Made by a program: the position numbers and the translations under genes. From CF-113 sp035716135 (GTDB lineage Bacteria > Chloroflexota > Ktedonobacteria > Ktedonobacterales > Ktedonobacteraceae), in contig DASTKD010000034.1 of assembly GCA_035716135.1 (NCBI GenBank), positions 1 through 20,590 on the forward strand: 20,590 nt of DNA, read 5' to 3'. Of the stretch, positions 1-7,736 are shown in pieces. The notes under the pieces are model-generated. The model was given only the letters and a program-made list of their open reading frames with translations, made no database searches and had not been told where the DNA came from. Positions within the stretch are counted from its first letter, which is position 1. Every line of letters begins with the position of its first letter.

Positions 1-1219
1 CCTTGATGTTGGCGGAGCGTCGCGCCATACCGGAGAAGCTGTAGAAGCGGCGGCGCGCGTTCAGGCACAATTCATGCAGTTCTTGCGCCGTCATGTTTTT
101 GGGGTTGAACGGCACGTCGCCAAAGCGGAAGGTGGGCGATAGCCACCATTGTTCATCGGTCAGCTTGCCATCTTCGCGGAATTGTTGGTAAAGTGGTGTG
201 CCGGGGAATGGCAGCAGGTGATTGAAGGCGGCGATGAAGAGGCCGAAATCAATGGCGGCCTCAGCCGTGCGCAGCGTATCGGCGGCAGACTCAGAATCGT
301 AGCCAAAGATGAATGTGCCGTACAACCCGATGCCGTGTTTATGCAGTCGATCAATTAGCTGTTTGTAATCGCCCATCGTGACGTTCAACTGCTTATCCAT
401 CAGTTTCAGCGTGTCGTGGCGCAGGGACTCGAAGCCGATCAGCACACCGGCGCACCCACTTTCGGCCATGATTTCCAGCAGCTTCTCGTCACGCGCCATA
501 TTGAGCGTACCCTGTCCCACCCATTTGATTTTGAGCGGCGCGATTTCGCGGCACAGTTCGCGCGCGTGCTTGAGATTGCCTACGAAATTATCATCGACGA
601 AGAAGACGTTTCTGTTTTTGAGCGCGGCAATTTCGGCCACAATCTGTTCGATGGGCCTGCCGTTATAGCGGGAAGCAGTGACAGCCGCGATGGAACAGAA
701 ATTGCAATGCAGAGGACAGCCGCGCCCCGTTTCCAGACAACTCAGCTTGAAGTATGGCTTGCCCTTGAAGATGTCGCGGCGCGGCATTCCATATGCATAC
801 GGCTGCATTTTGTTCTGCGTATAGCGACGTTGCAGTACACCTTTCTCAGCATCGCGGATGATCTGTTCCCAGAGCGGCTCGGCATAGCCCACCAGGATGC
901 TGTCGGCGTACACCTGCGCCTCATCGGGAAGCAGCGTCACATGATAGCCGCCGAGCAGCGTTTTGACGCCCCGGCTATGGTATTCAGCCGCGATCTCGTA
1001 AGCGCGTTTGGCCGTGTAGGTCTCGACCGTGATAGCCGCCAGGTCGGTCGGCTCATCAAAATTGATGCGTTCCACGCGCTCATCGAAATAAGTGAACTCG
1101 ACATCAGATGGCGTCAAGCCTGCCAGCGTGGCGATGGTCAACGGCTCCATCTGCCAGGTGCGCACATATTCCTTGCTGCTCTTCCTGCCAACGTGCGGAG
1201 TGACGAACGTAATCTTCAT
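1..1219 (-). CDS. Cobalamin-binding-domain radical SAM protein (3' end cut by window edge)
   Basis: The frame reads openly from an ATG at 1219 to the left edge, giving 406 residues with no stop. The N-terminal third (about 1-125) resembles a B12-binding Rossmann domain. The radical SAM cluster motif RGCPLHCNFC follows, with C168, C172 and C175 expected to bind the 4Fe-4S cluster that cleaves S-adenosylmethionine. A later GTFIFGYDSE stretch (about 301-310) and LPFPGTPLYQQF (about 336-347) are usual for this B12/radical SAM group. The classical DxHxxG cobalamin motif is not visible, so B12 may bind without a histidine ligand or not at all. AAGGA lies 7 bases before the ATG. The gene follows the next radical SAM gene by 23 bases, so they are probably co-transcribed. 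The family is clear; the substrate is unknown. Confidence 0.9.
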   Translation of the reverse strand, partial: MKITFVTPHVGRKSSKEYVRTWQMEPLTIATLAGLTPSDVEFTYFDERVERINFDEPTDLAAITVETYTAKRAYEIAAEYHSRGVKTLLGGYHVTLLPDEAQVYADSILVGYAEPLWEQIIRDAEKGVLQRRYTQNKMQPYAYGMPRRDIFKGKPYFKLSCLETGRGCPLHCNFCSIAAVTASRYNGRPIEQIVAEIAALKNRNVFFVDDNFVGNLKHARELCREIAPLKIKWVGQGTLNMARDEKLLEIMAESGCAGVLIGFESLRHDTLKLMDKQLNVTMGDYKQLIDRLHKHGIGLYGTFIFGYDSESAADTLRTAEAAIDFGLFIAAFNHLLPFPGTPLYQQFREDGKLTDEQWWLSPTFRFGDVPFNPKNMTAQELHELCLNARRRFYSFSGMARRSANIK

Positions 1220-1242
1220 CAATGCATCCTTTCGTTTTGCTG

Positions 1243-2583
1243 TTATGCTCGCCAGGGTTCGACCTCGCAAGGGACGGGTACGTAGTCGGGGAGCATCCGG
1301 GCGTATTTTGTGTAGCCGACGTTTGCCAGTAGCGACGTTCGCAGCACTACGCCGGAGCGTGATGCGCCAGAGCCTACCACGCGCCGCGCGATGGACGACA
1401 GGCCATAGACCTGCTTCCATGCCCATTGAGCGCCCTTTTGTAGCTCTTCAACCGACATGTTTTTAGGCTGGAAGACCACATTTTGCCCGCCGTAGTAGGT
1501 CCAGTCGCGGATAAGTATTCTGCCCTCCGTGTTGAGCTGGTGGTAGAGCGGCGTGCCGGGGAAAGGCGTGGCAATCGAGAAACGCGGCAGGTCGATGGCG
1601 GCCTTATTGACGAACTCTACCGTGCGTTCAAAGATGCCCTTATCATCGCCATCGAGTCCGAAGACGAAGCAGCCGTTGATGGCGATGCCATGCCCGTGAA
1701 TGATCTTAGCGGCCTCGCTATAGCGGTCGGGTTTATTAAAGCCCTTGCGCATTTGTTTAATGGTTGTGGCTGAAACGGATTCGAAGCCGATCAACAGACC
1801 GCCGCAGCCGCTTTTCTCCGCCAGTTGCAGCATTTCGCGGTCTTGCGCGATGCGGATGGTGCTGAGTCCGCCCCAGCGTTTTTTCAGGGGCGCGAGTTCG
1901 CGGTACATTTGCTTGATGTAGGTCGGGTTCTCAGTGGGGCTGAGATCGAGGAAGAGGAAGTTGTTGCCTTCGAGGCGTTCGATTTCGCTGATAACCTCGC
2001 GTATCGGGCGCTGGAGATAGCCCGGCCAGGCCACAGGCACAACGCAGAAGTTGCATTTGTAGGGGCATCCGCGCACCGCCTGCACCGTGTTGATCGTGAT
2101 GTAGCCCTCTTTCTTCAGCAGGTCGCGGCGCGGTTCGGGAACATTGGCGAAGCGGTAGCCGGGACCCTCGTTGTAACGCGCCTGCATCTTCCCTGCTTTG
2201 AAGTCGCGCAGAAGGCGCGGCCATGATTGTTCCGCGTAGCCAACCACGATAGCATCCGCGTGCGGATCGGCCTCGTCCGGCACCAGTGTAGGGTGTACAC
2301 CGCCAATTACGACGGTGATGCCCCTGGCGCGAAGCTGGCGCGAGAGTTCATAGACGCGCGGCGCGTTGGCCGTAATGCAGGTGATACCAACAAGGTCAGC
2401 ATCAATGGCGTCAAGGTTGAGTTCTTCAACGCCTTCATCGATGATGCGAATCTCGGCATTCAGTTCTTCCGGCACCAGGGCTGCCAGGGTGGTCAACGTA
2501 AGAGGGGCGTACCTGAGCGCCTTGCTGAAGATGCCGCGTTTCCGGTACATCTGAGACTGCGGGCTGAGCAGAGTTATCTTCAC
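1243..2583 (-). CDS. Cobalamin-binding-domain radical SAM protein
   Basis: This 446-residue protein is a paralogue of the downstream radical SAM protein: both begin MKIT, share the PLT..TLA and GG.H.TL.PDEA segments of the N-terminal domain, and have the same domain order. RGCPYKCNFC holds C173, C177 and C180, the CxxxCxxC cluster ligands. FVFGLDGDD and TPFPGTPLYHQL lie in the C-terminal half, as in BchE/HpnJ-like and B12-dependent methylase families. No DxHxxG motif is seen. The start is GTG at 2583, backed by AAGGAG six bases upstream. It is the first gene of the minus-strand pair and is divergent from the GNAT-GH3 operon. Candidate reactions are radical C-methylation, ring formation or rearrangement; the sequence does not decide between them. 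Confidence 0.92.
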   Translation of the reverse strand: MKITLLSPQSQMYRKRGIFSKALRYAPLTLTTLAALVPEELNAEIRIIDEGVEELNLDAIDADLVGITCITANAPRVYELSRQLRARGITVVIGGVHPTLVPDEADPHADAIVVGYAEQSWPRLLRDFKAGKMQARYNEGPGYRFANVPEPRRDLLKKEGYITINTVQAVRGCPYKCNFCVVPVAWPGYLQRPIREVISEIERLEGNNFLFLDLSPTENPTYIKQMYRELAPLKKRWGGLSTIRIAQDREMLQLAEKSGCGGLLIGFESVSATTIKQMRKGFNKPDRYSEAAKIIHGHGIAINGCFVFGLDGDDKGIFERTVEFVNKAAIDLPRFSIATPFPGTPLYHQLNTEGRILIRDWTYYGGQNVVFQPKNMSVEELQKGAQWAWKQVYGLSSIARRVVGSGASRSGVVLRTSLLANVGYTKYARMLPDYVPVPCEVEPWRA

Positions 2584-2625
2584 GAATCACTCCTTTTCTC
2601 AAAGGTACATTCAGAGGACTTGTAG

Positions 2626-2645
2626 GGACGCGATTGATCGCGTCC
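2626..2645. repeat. Short perfect hairpin in the divergent intergenic region
   Basis: GGACGCGA (2626-2633) and TCGCGTCC (2638-2645) form a perfect 8-base stem with a 4-base loop. It lies in the leader region of the minus-strand radical SAM genes, 43 bases before the GTG start. A partial echo, GGGACGC, occurs near 2670. It could be a mobile palindromic repeat or a leader hairpin. No T tract follows, so it does not look like a terminator. Confidence 0.5.
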
Positions 2646-2705
2646 GGCACAACGCAAAATATAGTGATCGGGACGCAATACATGGATGAGGATACAGGCG
2701 ACGTT

Positions 2706-2715
2706 ATTATATAAT
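2706..2715. promoter_or_regulatory. Palindromic -10 region, possibly a divergent promoter
   Basis: ATTATATAAT is a perfect palindrome, so a TATAAT -10 box reads on both strands (2710-2715 plus, 2706-2711 minus). The plus-strand copy is 22 bases before the acyltransferase ATG. Only a poor -35 (TGAGGA at 2687-2692, 17-base spacer) can be proposed. On the minus strand the leader to the radical SAM gene would be over 100 bases. The promoter is inferred from motif only. Confidence 0.4.
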
Positions 2716-2737
2716 GATACCATAAGGAGAAGCCGTA

Positions 2738-3457
2738 ATGACTCATATCGTGAGCCAGACAAAGAAAGTCGCCGCGTGTTCTGAAGAGGAAAGGGAGACT
2801 TTTTACCGGCTGCTGTGCCATGAGTTTGCCGGCGTGAGCTGGCATGATTTCATGCGCGATTTTCGGGAAAAAGACGCCGTCATGATCCTGCGCAAAGAGC
2901 ATAGGGCGGGTGAAATCGTCGGCTGGTCTACGCTCATGCTGCTTACATTGGACGTTTCGGGTAAAGAGGTGAAAGGCGTCTTCTCTGGCGATACGGCAGT
3001 TTTGCCAGAGTATCGCAATAGCACAGGATTAGGAGTTGAACTGAGTCGCTATTTCATGCAGGCATACAGGCAGTTCCCGCAACATCCTGTCTATTACATC
3101 CTGATCTCGAAAGGCTGGCGAACCTACAAGATTATGCCTTTCTTCTTTAAGGAGTTCGCGCCTCGTTATGATAAACCAACCTCTGCCGGTGACAAAGCTG
3201 TTATGGACGCTTTCGGTCGAAAAAAGTATCCACATCACTATCAATCGGCTACGGGAGTCGTCACCTTCAGCCCGCAGAAAGTGCGGCCAGAAAGCATCGA
3301 CGCCATGCCCTCGAAGATGGACGAGCATACCCAATTTTTTCTACACAGCAATCCAGGCTATTTAGAGGGTCATGAACTCGTTTGCATCGCCAGAATAGTG
3401 CCGGACAATTTTACCAACAGATTAAAACGAGTGCTGGGTTCTGACGGGTATGAATAA
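2738..3457 (+). CDS. GNAT-like acyltransferase domain protein, partner of GH3 enzyme
   Basis: This is a soluble 239-residue protein with no signal peptide. The best motif is VLPEYRNSTGLGVELSRYF (about 88-106), which resembles GNAT motif A, where R/Q-x-x-G-x-G/A binds the acyl-CoA pyrophosphate. It follows a beta-rich segment (about 58-90) as in GNAT folds. The C-terminal half (about 140-239) is not recognised. AAGGAG lies eight bases before the ATG, which fixes the start. The last 8 bases overlap the start of the GH3 gene, so translation is probably coupled and the two products likely act in one pathway. The fold is moderately supported; the acyl donor and acceptor are unknown, and a non-catalytic GNAT-like protein is possible. 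Confidence 0.72.
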   Translation: MTHIVSQTKKVAACSEEERETFYRLLCHEFAGVSWHDFMRDFREKDAVMILRKEHRAGEIVGWSTLMLLTLDVSGKEVKGVFSGDTAVLPEYRNSTGLGVELSRYFMQAYRQFPQHPVYYILISKGWRTYKIMPFFFKEFAPRYDKPTSAGDKAVMDAFGRKKYPHHYQSATGVVTFSPQKVRPESIDAMPSKMDEHTQFFLHSNPGYLEGHELVCIARIVPDNFTNRLKRVLGSDGYE

Positions 3458-5180
3458 GATCATGCAGCGCTTGCGCGTCATCTTTGCCAGTCTCCTCTGG
3501 TTCATCTATTCCGCGTACATGTCTCGCAAGTGGAAACGCGCGGCTCGTGATGTCGCCGGAGCGCAGCGGAGCGTGCTAAAACGTATTATCGCCAGCAATC
3601 TGCATTGTGAGTTTGGGCGAGAGCATCATTTTAGCGAGATTGTCTCGATTGAAACCTATCAGCAACGTGTGCTGCTTCGCGCATACGAGGATTTCGAGCT
3701 ATATATTGAGCGTATCGCGCAGGGGCAACCGGCGGTTTTGACTACGGAGCCTGTCCAGCAATTTGGGATTACTAGCGGTTCAACGCAGGCTGCCAAGCTC
3801 GTGCCTTACACAAAATCCCTCGTCAATGAATTTCAGGAGGGCATCGATCCCTGGGTATACTACCTCTTTCGTAGTTTTCCGCGCATCTTTTCCGGTAAAA
3901 CCTACTGGTCTGTCACGCCGATTGGCGAGCGCAAAAGCCACACATCCGGCGGTATCCCCATCGGTTTTGATGATGAGCAGCAGTACTTCAGCCCTTTAAC
4001 ACGGTGGGTGCTTGGCTCGATCATGGCCGTTCCATCTTCGCTTGCTCAATTGAAGGATATGGATACATTCCGTTACGTCACCTTGCGGCTCCTGCTGCAA
4101 GAGAAGTCATTAGCGTGGGTATCGGTGTGGAACCCCAGTTTCCTGACCCTCCTGCTTGACCCATTGGCCGCTAACTTCGCGCAATTGATCGAGGATATGC
4201 GAGACGGAACGCTATCTGTAGCTTCGGAGATGGAAGTCTCACTGAGAGATGCCATATTGCCTTTGTGCAAGGCCAATCCCGCTCGCGCCGCTGAACTGAC
4301 ATCAATTCATAAAGCCTGGCAGGGCAAGGCATTCACAGAGCCTCAAAAATCTGGCAGGACGCTTTACGAAGCCATCTGGCCGCGTTTGCGCGTCATAAGC
4401 TGCTGGGCGCACGGCAACGCTGCTCATGCTCTCCCTGCGTTACGCGCCTGCTTCCCGCGTACCGTAATCCAGCCAAAGGGCCTGCTTGCTACAGAAGCCT
4501 TTGTCTCGTTCCCTTTCAAAGACGACCTCTCTGCTTTGTCTTTGCTTTCCCATTTCTTTGAGTTTGAAGAGGTAGACGAGGCCGCTCCAGCTATCAAACT
4601 GGTGCATGAATTGCAGCAAGGGCGAAGATATTCGGTCATCGTGACAACCGGCGGTGGCCTCTATCGTTATCGTCTGAACGATGTGATTGAGGTGGTAGAC
4701 TTCTATCACCGCTGTCCGCTCATCAGATTTGCGGGCAGACAATCCAAAGTGGTAGATATTTGTGGAGAGAAGCTAAACGAAGAATATGTACGCGCCACTG
4801 TCGAAGATGCGCTTAAAAAGCATCAACTGAGCGCTTCATTCTGGATGATGGCCCCGCAATGGCCGCACGATTCGCGCCCATTCTATACGCTGTTCATACA
4901 ATTCGATGCCCACAAGACTATAGATGAGGGGCAGCTTCAACGGCTCGCACATGAGATCGACGAGACTATGCAAAAGAGCTATCACTACGAATACGCCCGC
5001 CGCCTGGGACAACTGGCGAGCTGCTGCCTCTTCGTGATTGCCCCGGGCAGTGATGCTTCCCATACCTATTTGACGGTCTGCACCGATCTGGGGCAACGTC
5101 TGGGCGATATTAAGCCGGCGGCGCTCCATGCTTATCAAGGATGGGCAAGGGAGTTCATGGGGAAGGTTTATGGACAATAA
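3450..5180 (+). CDS. GH3-family acyl-acid amido synthetase
   Basis: This 576-residue protein has the usual GH3 length. GH3 enzymes are ANL-superfamily adenylating enzymes that activate a carboxylic acid with ATP and, in plants, join it to an amino acid (auxin, jasmonate). Visible landmarks are the phosphate-binding loop TSGSTQAAK (108-116), the GLLATEA segment (344-350), YRYRLNDVIEV (405-415), and FAGRQSKVVDICGEKLNEE (427-445), typical of the GH3 hinge and C-terminal region. An N-terminal amphipathic or hydrophobic stretch (about 10-23) is seen. The start overlaps the GNAT-like gene by 8 bases; the end overlaps the convergent methyltransferase gene by 26 bases. Substrates are unknown. Bacterial GH3 proteins are less studied than plant ones, so the assignment rests on motifs. 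Confidence 0.88.
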   Translation: MNKIMQRLRVIFASLLWFIYSAYMSRKWKRAARDVAGAQRSVLKRIIASNLHCEFGREHHFSEIVSIETYQQRVLLRAYEDFELYIERIAQGQPAVLTTEPVQQFGITSGSTQAAKLVPYTKSLVNEFQEGIDPWVYYLFRSFPRIFSGKTYWSVTPIGERKSHTSGGIPIGFDDEQQYFSPLTRWVLGSIMAVPSSLAQLKDMDTFRYVTLRLLLQEKSLAWVSVWNPSFLTLLLDPLAANFAQLIEDMRDGTLSVASEMEVSLRDAILPLCKANPARAAELTSIHKAWQGKAFTEPQKSGRTLYEAIWPRLRVISCWAHGNAAHALPALRACFPRTVIQPKGLLATEAFVSFPFKDDLSALSLLSHFFEFEEVDEAAPAIKLVHELQQGRRYSVIVTTGGGLYRYRLNDVIEVVDFYHRCPLIRFAGRQSKVVDICGEKLNEEYVRATVEDALKKHQLSASFWMMAPQWPHDSRPFYTLFIQFDAHKTIDEGQLQRLAHEIDETMQKSYHYEYARRLGQLASCCLFVIAPGSDASHTYLTVCTDLGQRLGDIKPAALHAYQGWAREFMGKVYGQ

Positions 5181-5883
5181 TATAGCTCATCAACGGTATC
5201 CTTACATGGATGATGGGCGCTCTTACCGGGAAGAAAGCCACATCAAAATCGGCATCATGCAACAATTGTCGAATTTCTGGTAATTTCGCGCTGCGGGCGG
5301 TTGGGCCTAGAATATGTTTGATGAGCCAGTTTTTCGTTCGATCAACCATGCGCTCGCTGAAATTGTGCTTTTGCCAGAGCCAGTCTCTGGTGGTGATGAT
5401 GCCTCCCGGTTTGAGGATGCGGTGCCACTCTTTGAATAAGGTCGCCTTTTCCTGGGCTGAGAAATATTGCATGAAGAAATCGGTTTCGATCCAATCGAAA
5501 CGCGCGTCGGGCAGTGGCATGTGTAAGGCATCCCCTTCGACGAAGCATACTTTTGTGCAATCAATGTCCCGGCAAGTTTTCAATACACGCTCGGATTGCC
5601 GGAGGGCATAGGGAGAAATATCCAGTACGTCTATGCTCGCCATGCTGTTGTGTTCGCCCACAAAGCGGACAAAGGTGACGGTGGTGTATGGAGATGCGGT
5701 TCCACAGAGCAGAATGCGAGGAGCTTCGTTTGCTAATGGGTCAGGCCAGCCGCATTCCTCAATCAGGCGAGCGCATGTGCGATAAAATACGCGAAGCAGG
5801 GCCTTACGCACAGGGTGGATATTCTTTTTGCCAAAGCTCTTGTGATATTTCCCCGTGCGAAAGACATTGCCGGATTCTTGCAT
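5155..5883 (-). CDS. Class I SAM-dependent methyltransferase
   Basis: This 242-residue protein transfers a methyl group from S-adenosylmethionine to an unknown acceptor. Motif I is unusual: RILLCGTASPYT (about 56-67) stands where E/DxGxGxG is expected. DVLDIS (85-90) carries the acidic residue that binds the ribose, VEGDALHMPLPDARFDWI (115-132) is motifs II/III, and RILKPGG (155-161) is the family's late loop. The start is the ATG at 5883, with GGGAGGGAGG just before it; a longer frame reaches 6009 but would run into the upstream kinase gene and has no better ribosome site. The 3' end lies inside the GH3 gene on the other strand. It could decorate the product of the neighbouring GH3 and radical SAM enzymes, but this is inferred from position only. 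Confidence 0.85.
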   Translation of the reverse strand: MQESGNVFRTGKYHKSFGKKNIHPVRKALLRVFYRTCARLIEECGWPDPLANEAPRILLCGTASPYTTVTFVRFVGEHNSMASIDVLDISPYALRQSERVLKTCRDIDCTKVCFVEGDALHMPLPDARFDWIETDFFMQYFSAQEKATLFKEWHRILKPGGIITTRDWLWQKHNFSERMVDRTKNWLIKHILGPTARSAKLPEIRQLLHDADFDVAFFPVRAPIIHVRIPLMSYIIVHKPSP

Positions 5884-5897
5884 AGAGCCTCCCTCCC

Positions 5898-5931
5898 ATA
5901 ATGGAGCGCGAAATAAGCTGTCTCCATTATA
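5898..5931 (-). promoter_or_regulatory. Inverted repeat over a -10 box ahead of the methyltransferase
   Basis: ATAATGGAG (5898-5906) and CTCCATTAT (5922-5930) are perfect 9-base inverted repeats with a 15-base gap. On the minus strand the outer arm overlaps a TATAAT box (5926-5931), and the inner arm abuts the methyltransferase ribosome site. No good -35 is visible. This layout suits an operator for a dimeric regulator over the promoter. A hairpin at the end of the upstream kinase transcript is the alternative. Confidence 0.45.
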
Positions 5932-5941
5932 GTACAGGGAA

Positions 5942-7591
5942 TCATGTGCGCCTGTTTCTGCCTCGCGGGGATGGTTTTTGCAGGTTATCCCACATGAATT
6001 TTCCTCCAATAATGAGTGAGGCGGCGATGATACTGAGGGACAGGCGATTGGCGGCCTTGTTGATGCTTTTTACTGCTTGATCGAAGTGTTCGACTTCCAG
6101 GCGCACGGTGATTTGATCGTTCGCCAGTTTGTCGATAATCATTTCCGTGCGGCGCGGCGTTTTCTCGATGAGGTGTTTCACGTCGAGTACCCAGGCAAAG
6201 ACGCGACCGGGGGAGAGCTGCCCGATGACTCGTTTCTCCATCACTGTGACCATATAGTCACGGATCAACTGCACCGGGTCGAGCGCGGGCGACAGCACGC
6301 GAATCGTCCCGTCGAGATTGAGCATGGCTTTGCCGAGCAGCGTCATGGCGGTGGGTATGGGAGTGTTGTGTGACTGGGCCAGCCTGGTTAGATCGAGCAA
6401 GGCGGTGCCTATTGCCATGCGCCCGCCGCTCATATCATGGTAGCGACTGACCAGCCCGCAGACATCCTGGGTAAATGAGCGGCGGTCAACGTCCGCCGGA
6501 ATCTCGATCATCTCGAGGTAGGTATCGGCGACTCGCTCTCCCAGGCGTTCGGAAAAGGCCAGCAGCAGTAGAATGATCCTGTCTTTCTGATCGGCATCGA
6601 AGCGCCCGACCATGCCGAAATCCATCAAGGCCAGGCGGCCATCATCGGTAAGAAAGATATTGCCCGGATGGGGGTCGCAATGGAAAACGCCATCGATCAC
6701 GATCTGCTTGAGGTAGGCCGAGAGCAGTTCCTTAGCGATGGCGCGCGAGTCGAGTTCGTCCAGTTCCGCGCGGCTGACCTGCGCAAGGTGCCGCCCGTGT
6801 ATGAAGCTGAGCGTCAAGACGCGCCGCGTGGTGTAATCGTCGTAGACTCTGGGAGTGACGAGGCGCTGAAAGTCGGCGATTTGCTTGCCGATAATGCGCG
6901 TGCTGTCGGCCTCCAATCGAAAGTCCATTTCCTGGCTCAGGCTGCGTTCAAGCTCGCGCACAATCTGGAAGATGCCATAGCGGCGACCAAAGGAGGTGTA
7001 TTTTGTGGCAAAACGCGCGATCTCGTGCAAAATCTCGATGTCGATCTCGATGCGCTGGCGCACGCCGGGACGCTGGACTTTGACCGCTACCTCGTCGCCA
7101 TTGCTGAGCGTGGCGCGGTGTACCTGGGCCATTGAAGCGGTGGCAAGGGGCGTGGCATCGAACGATGTGAATAACTGGTCGATGGGCGCGCCCAGCTCGC
7201 TTTCGATAATGGCGCTGATTTTGTCGCATGGCACCGGCGTTATGGTATTCTGGAGCCGCGCCAGCGCCGCGATATAGTCCGGCGGCAGCAAATCCGGCCT
7301 CGTACTCAATAATTGTCCCAGCTTGATGAAACAGGGGCCTAATTCTTCGAGCGCTTTTGCCAGTTCCTCCGCGTGATCGTCTTCATCATGGTGATCGACC
7401 AATGCCAGGGCGTCTTCGTCTTCTTCGTCGTGGCGATGGCTCAACATAAATTTGGCGAGAATATGATGCAATTCGTATTTGCGGAGGACGCCAAGTATCT
7501 CGATGTAGCGCTCAGGATGGCGCGAGAAACGGCGCGTGAATATGCTCATCAACGAGCCATCAGAATCTAGATGTTCCTTGAGGTCTGTCAT
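5942..7591 (-). CDS. ABC1/AarF/UbiB family atypical kinase
   Basis: This is a protein of 549 residues from the ATG at 7591; a GTG at 7612 would add seven. GGAGG lies about 14 bases before the ATG and overlaps the GTG region, so the start is uncertain. The KxGQ motif is in CFIKLGQLLSTRPDLLP (about 87-103), the alanine-rich loop is ATASMAQVHRA (about 151-160), the ATP-binding lysine is in AVKVQRPG (K171), the catalytic region is HCDPHPGN (304-311), and DFG is at 324-326. A hydrophobic segment near the C-terminus (about residues 522-540) may anchor it in the membrane. Family members support quinone or isoprenoid lipid metabolism, probably as ATPases. An acidic, histidine-rich insert (about 52-76) is unusual. 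A 58-base gap separates it from the methyltransferase. Confidence 0.9.
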   Translation of the reverse strand: MTDLKEHLDSDGSLMSIFTRRFSRHPERYIEILGVLRKYELHHILAKFMLSHRHDEEDEDALALVDHHDEDDHAEELAKALEELGPCFIKLGQLLSTRPDLLPPDYIAALARLQNTITPVPCDKISAIIESELGAPIDQLFTSFDATPLATASMAQVHRATLSNGDEVAVKVQRPGVRQRIEIDIEILHEIARFATKYTSFGRRYGIFQIVRELERSLSQEMDFRLEADSTRIIGKQIADFQRLVTPRVYDDYTTRRVLTLSFIHGRHLAQVSRAELDELDSRAIAKELLSAYLKQIVIDGVFHCDPHPGNIFLTDDGRLALMDFGMVGRFDADQKDRIILLLLAFSERLGERVADTYLEMIEIPADVDRRSFTQDVCGLVSRYHDMSGGRMAIGTALLDLTRLAQSHNTPIPTAMTLLGKAMLNLDGTIRVLSPALDPVQLIRDYMVTVMEKRVIGQLSPGRVFAWVLDVKHLIEKTPRRTEMIIDKLANDQITVRLEVEHFDQAVKSINKAANRLSLSIIAASLIIGGKFMWDNLQKPSPRGRNRRT

Positions 7592-7651
7592 GTCAGTACT
7601 GGTATCCTCCACTTCTAAAGTATTCAGGCAGCCATTCTGAAGTATTCAGAT

Positions 7652-7720
7652 TGTCATTCTGAGCGCAGCGAAGAATCTACGCCTGGCTACTGGAGATTCT
7701 TCGCTGCGCTCAGAATGACA
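7652..7720. repeat. REP-like inverted pair (variant with TTCTGAG)
   Basis: Two 27-base arms (7652-7678 and 7694-7720) are perfect reverse complements around a 15-base loop. Each arm carries TCTGAGCGCAGCGAAGA. This copy differs from the other three loci at two symmetric positions in each arm, ATTCT/AGAAT in place of ATCCT/AGGAT, which keeps pairing inside a single arm. It lies just past the stop of the membrane-protein gene and upstream of the kinase gene. Confidence 0.9.
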
Positions 7721-7736
7721 GCCCTATCCAGGAAAG

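Noticed and set aside
416..1285. Long plus-strand open frame of 289 codons
   Set aside because: It lies opposite the radical SAM gene, whose frame carries the CxxxCxxC motif and a ribosome site; this frame shows no recognisable domain.
5884..6009. Upstream extension of the methyltransferase
   Set aside because: It would overlap the kinase gene and has no ribosome site, whereas the ATG at 5883 has a strong one.
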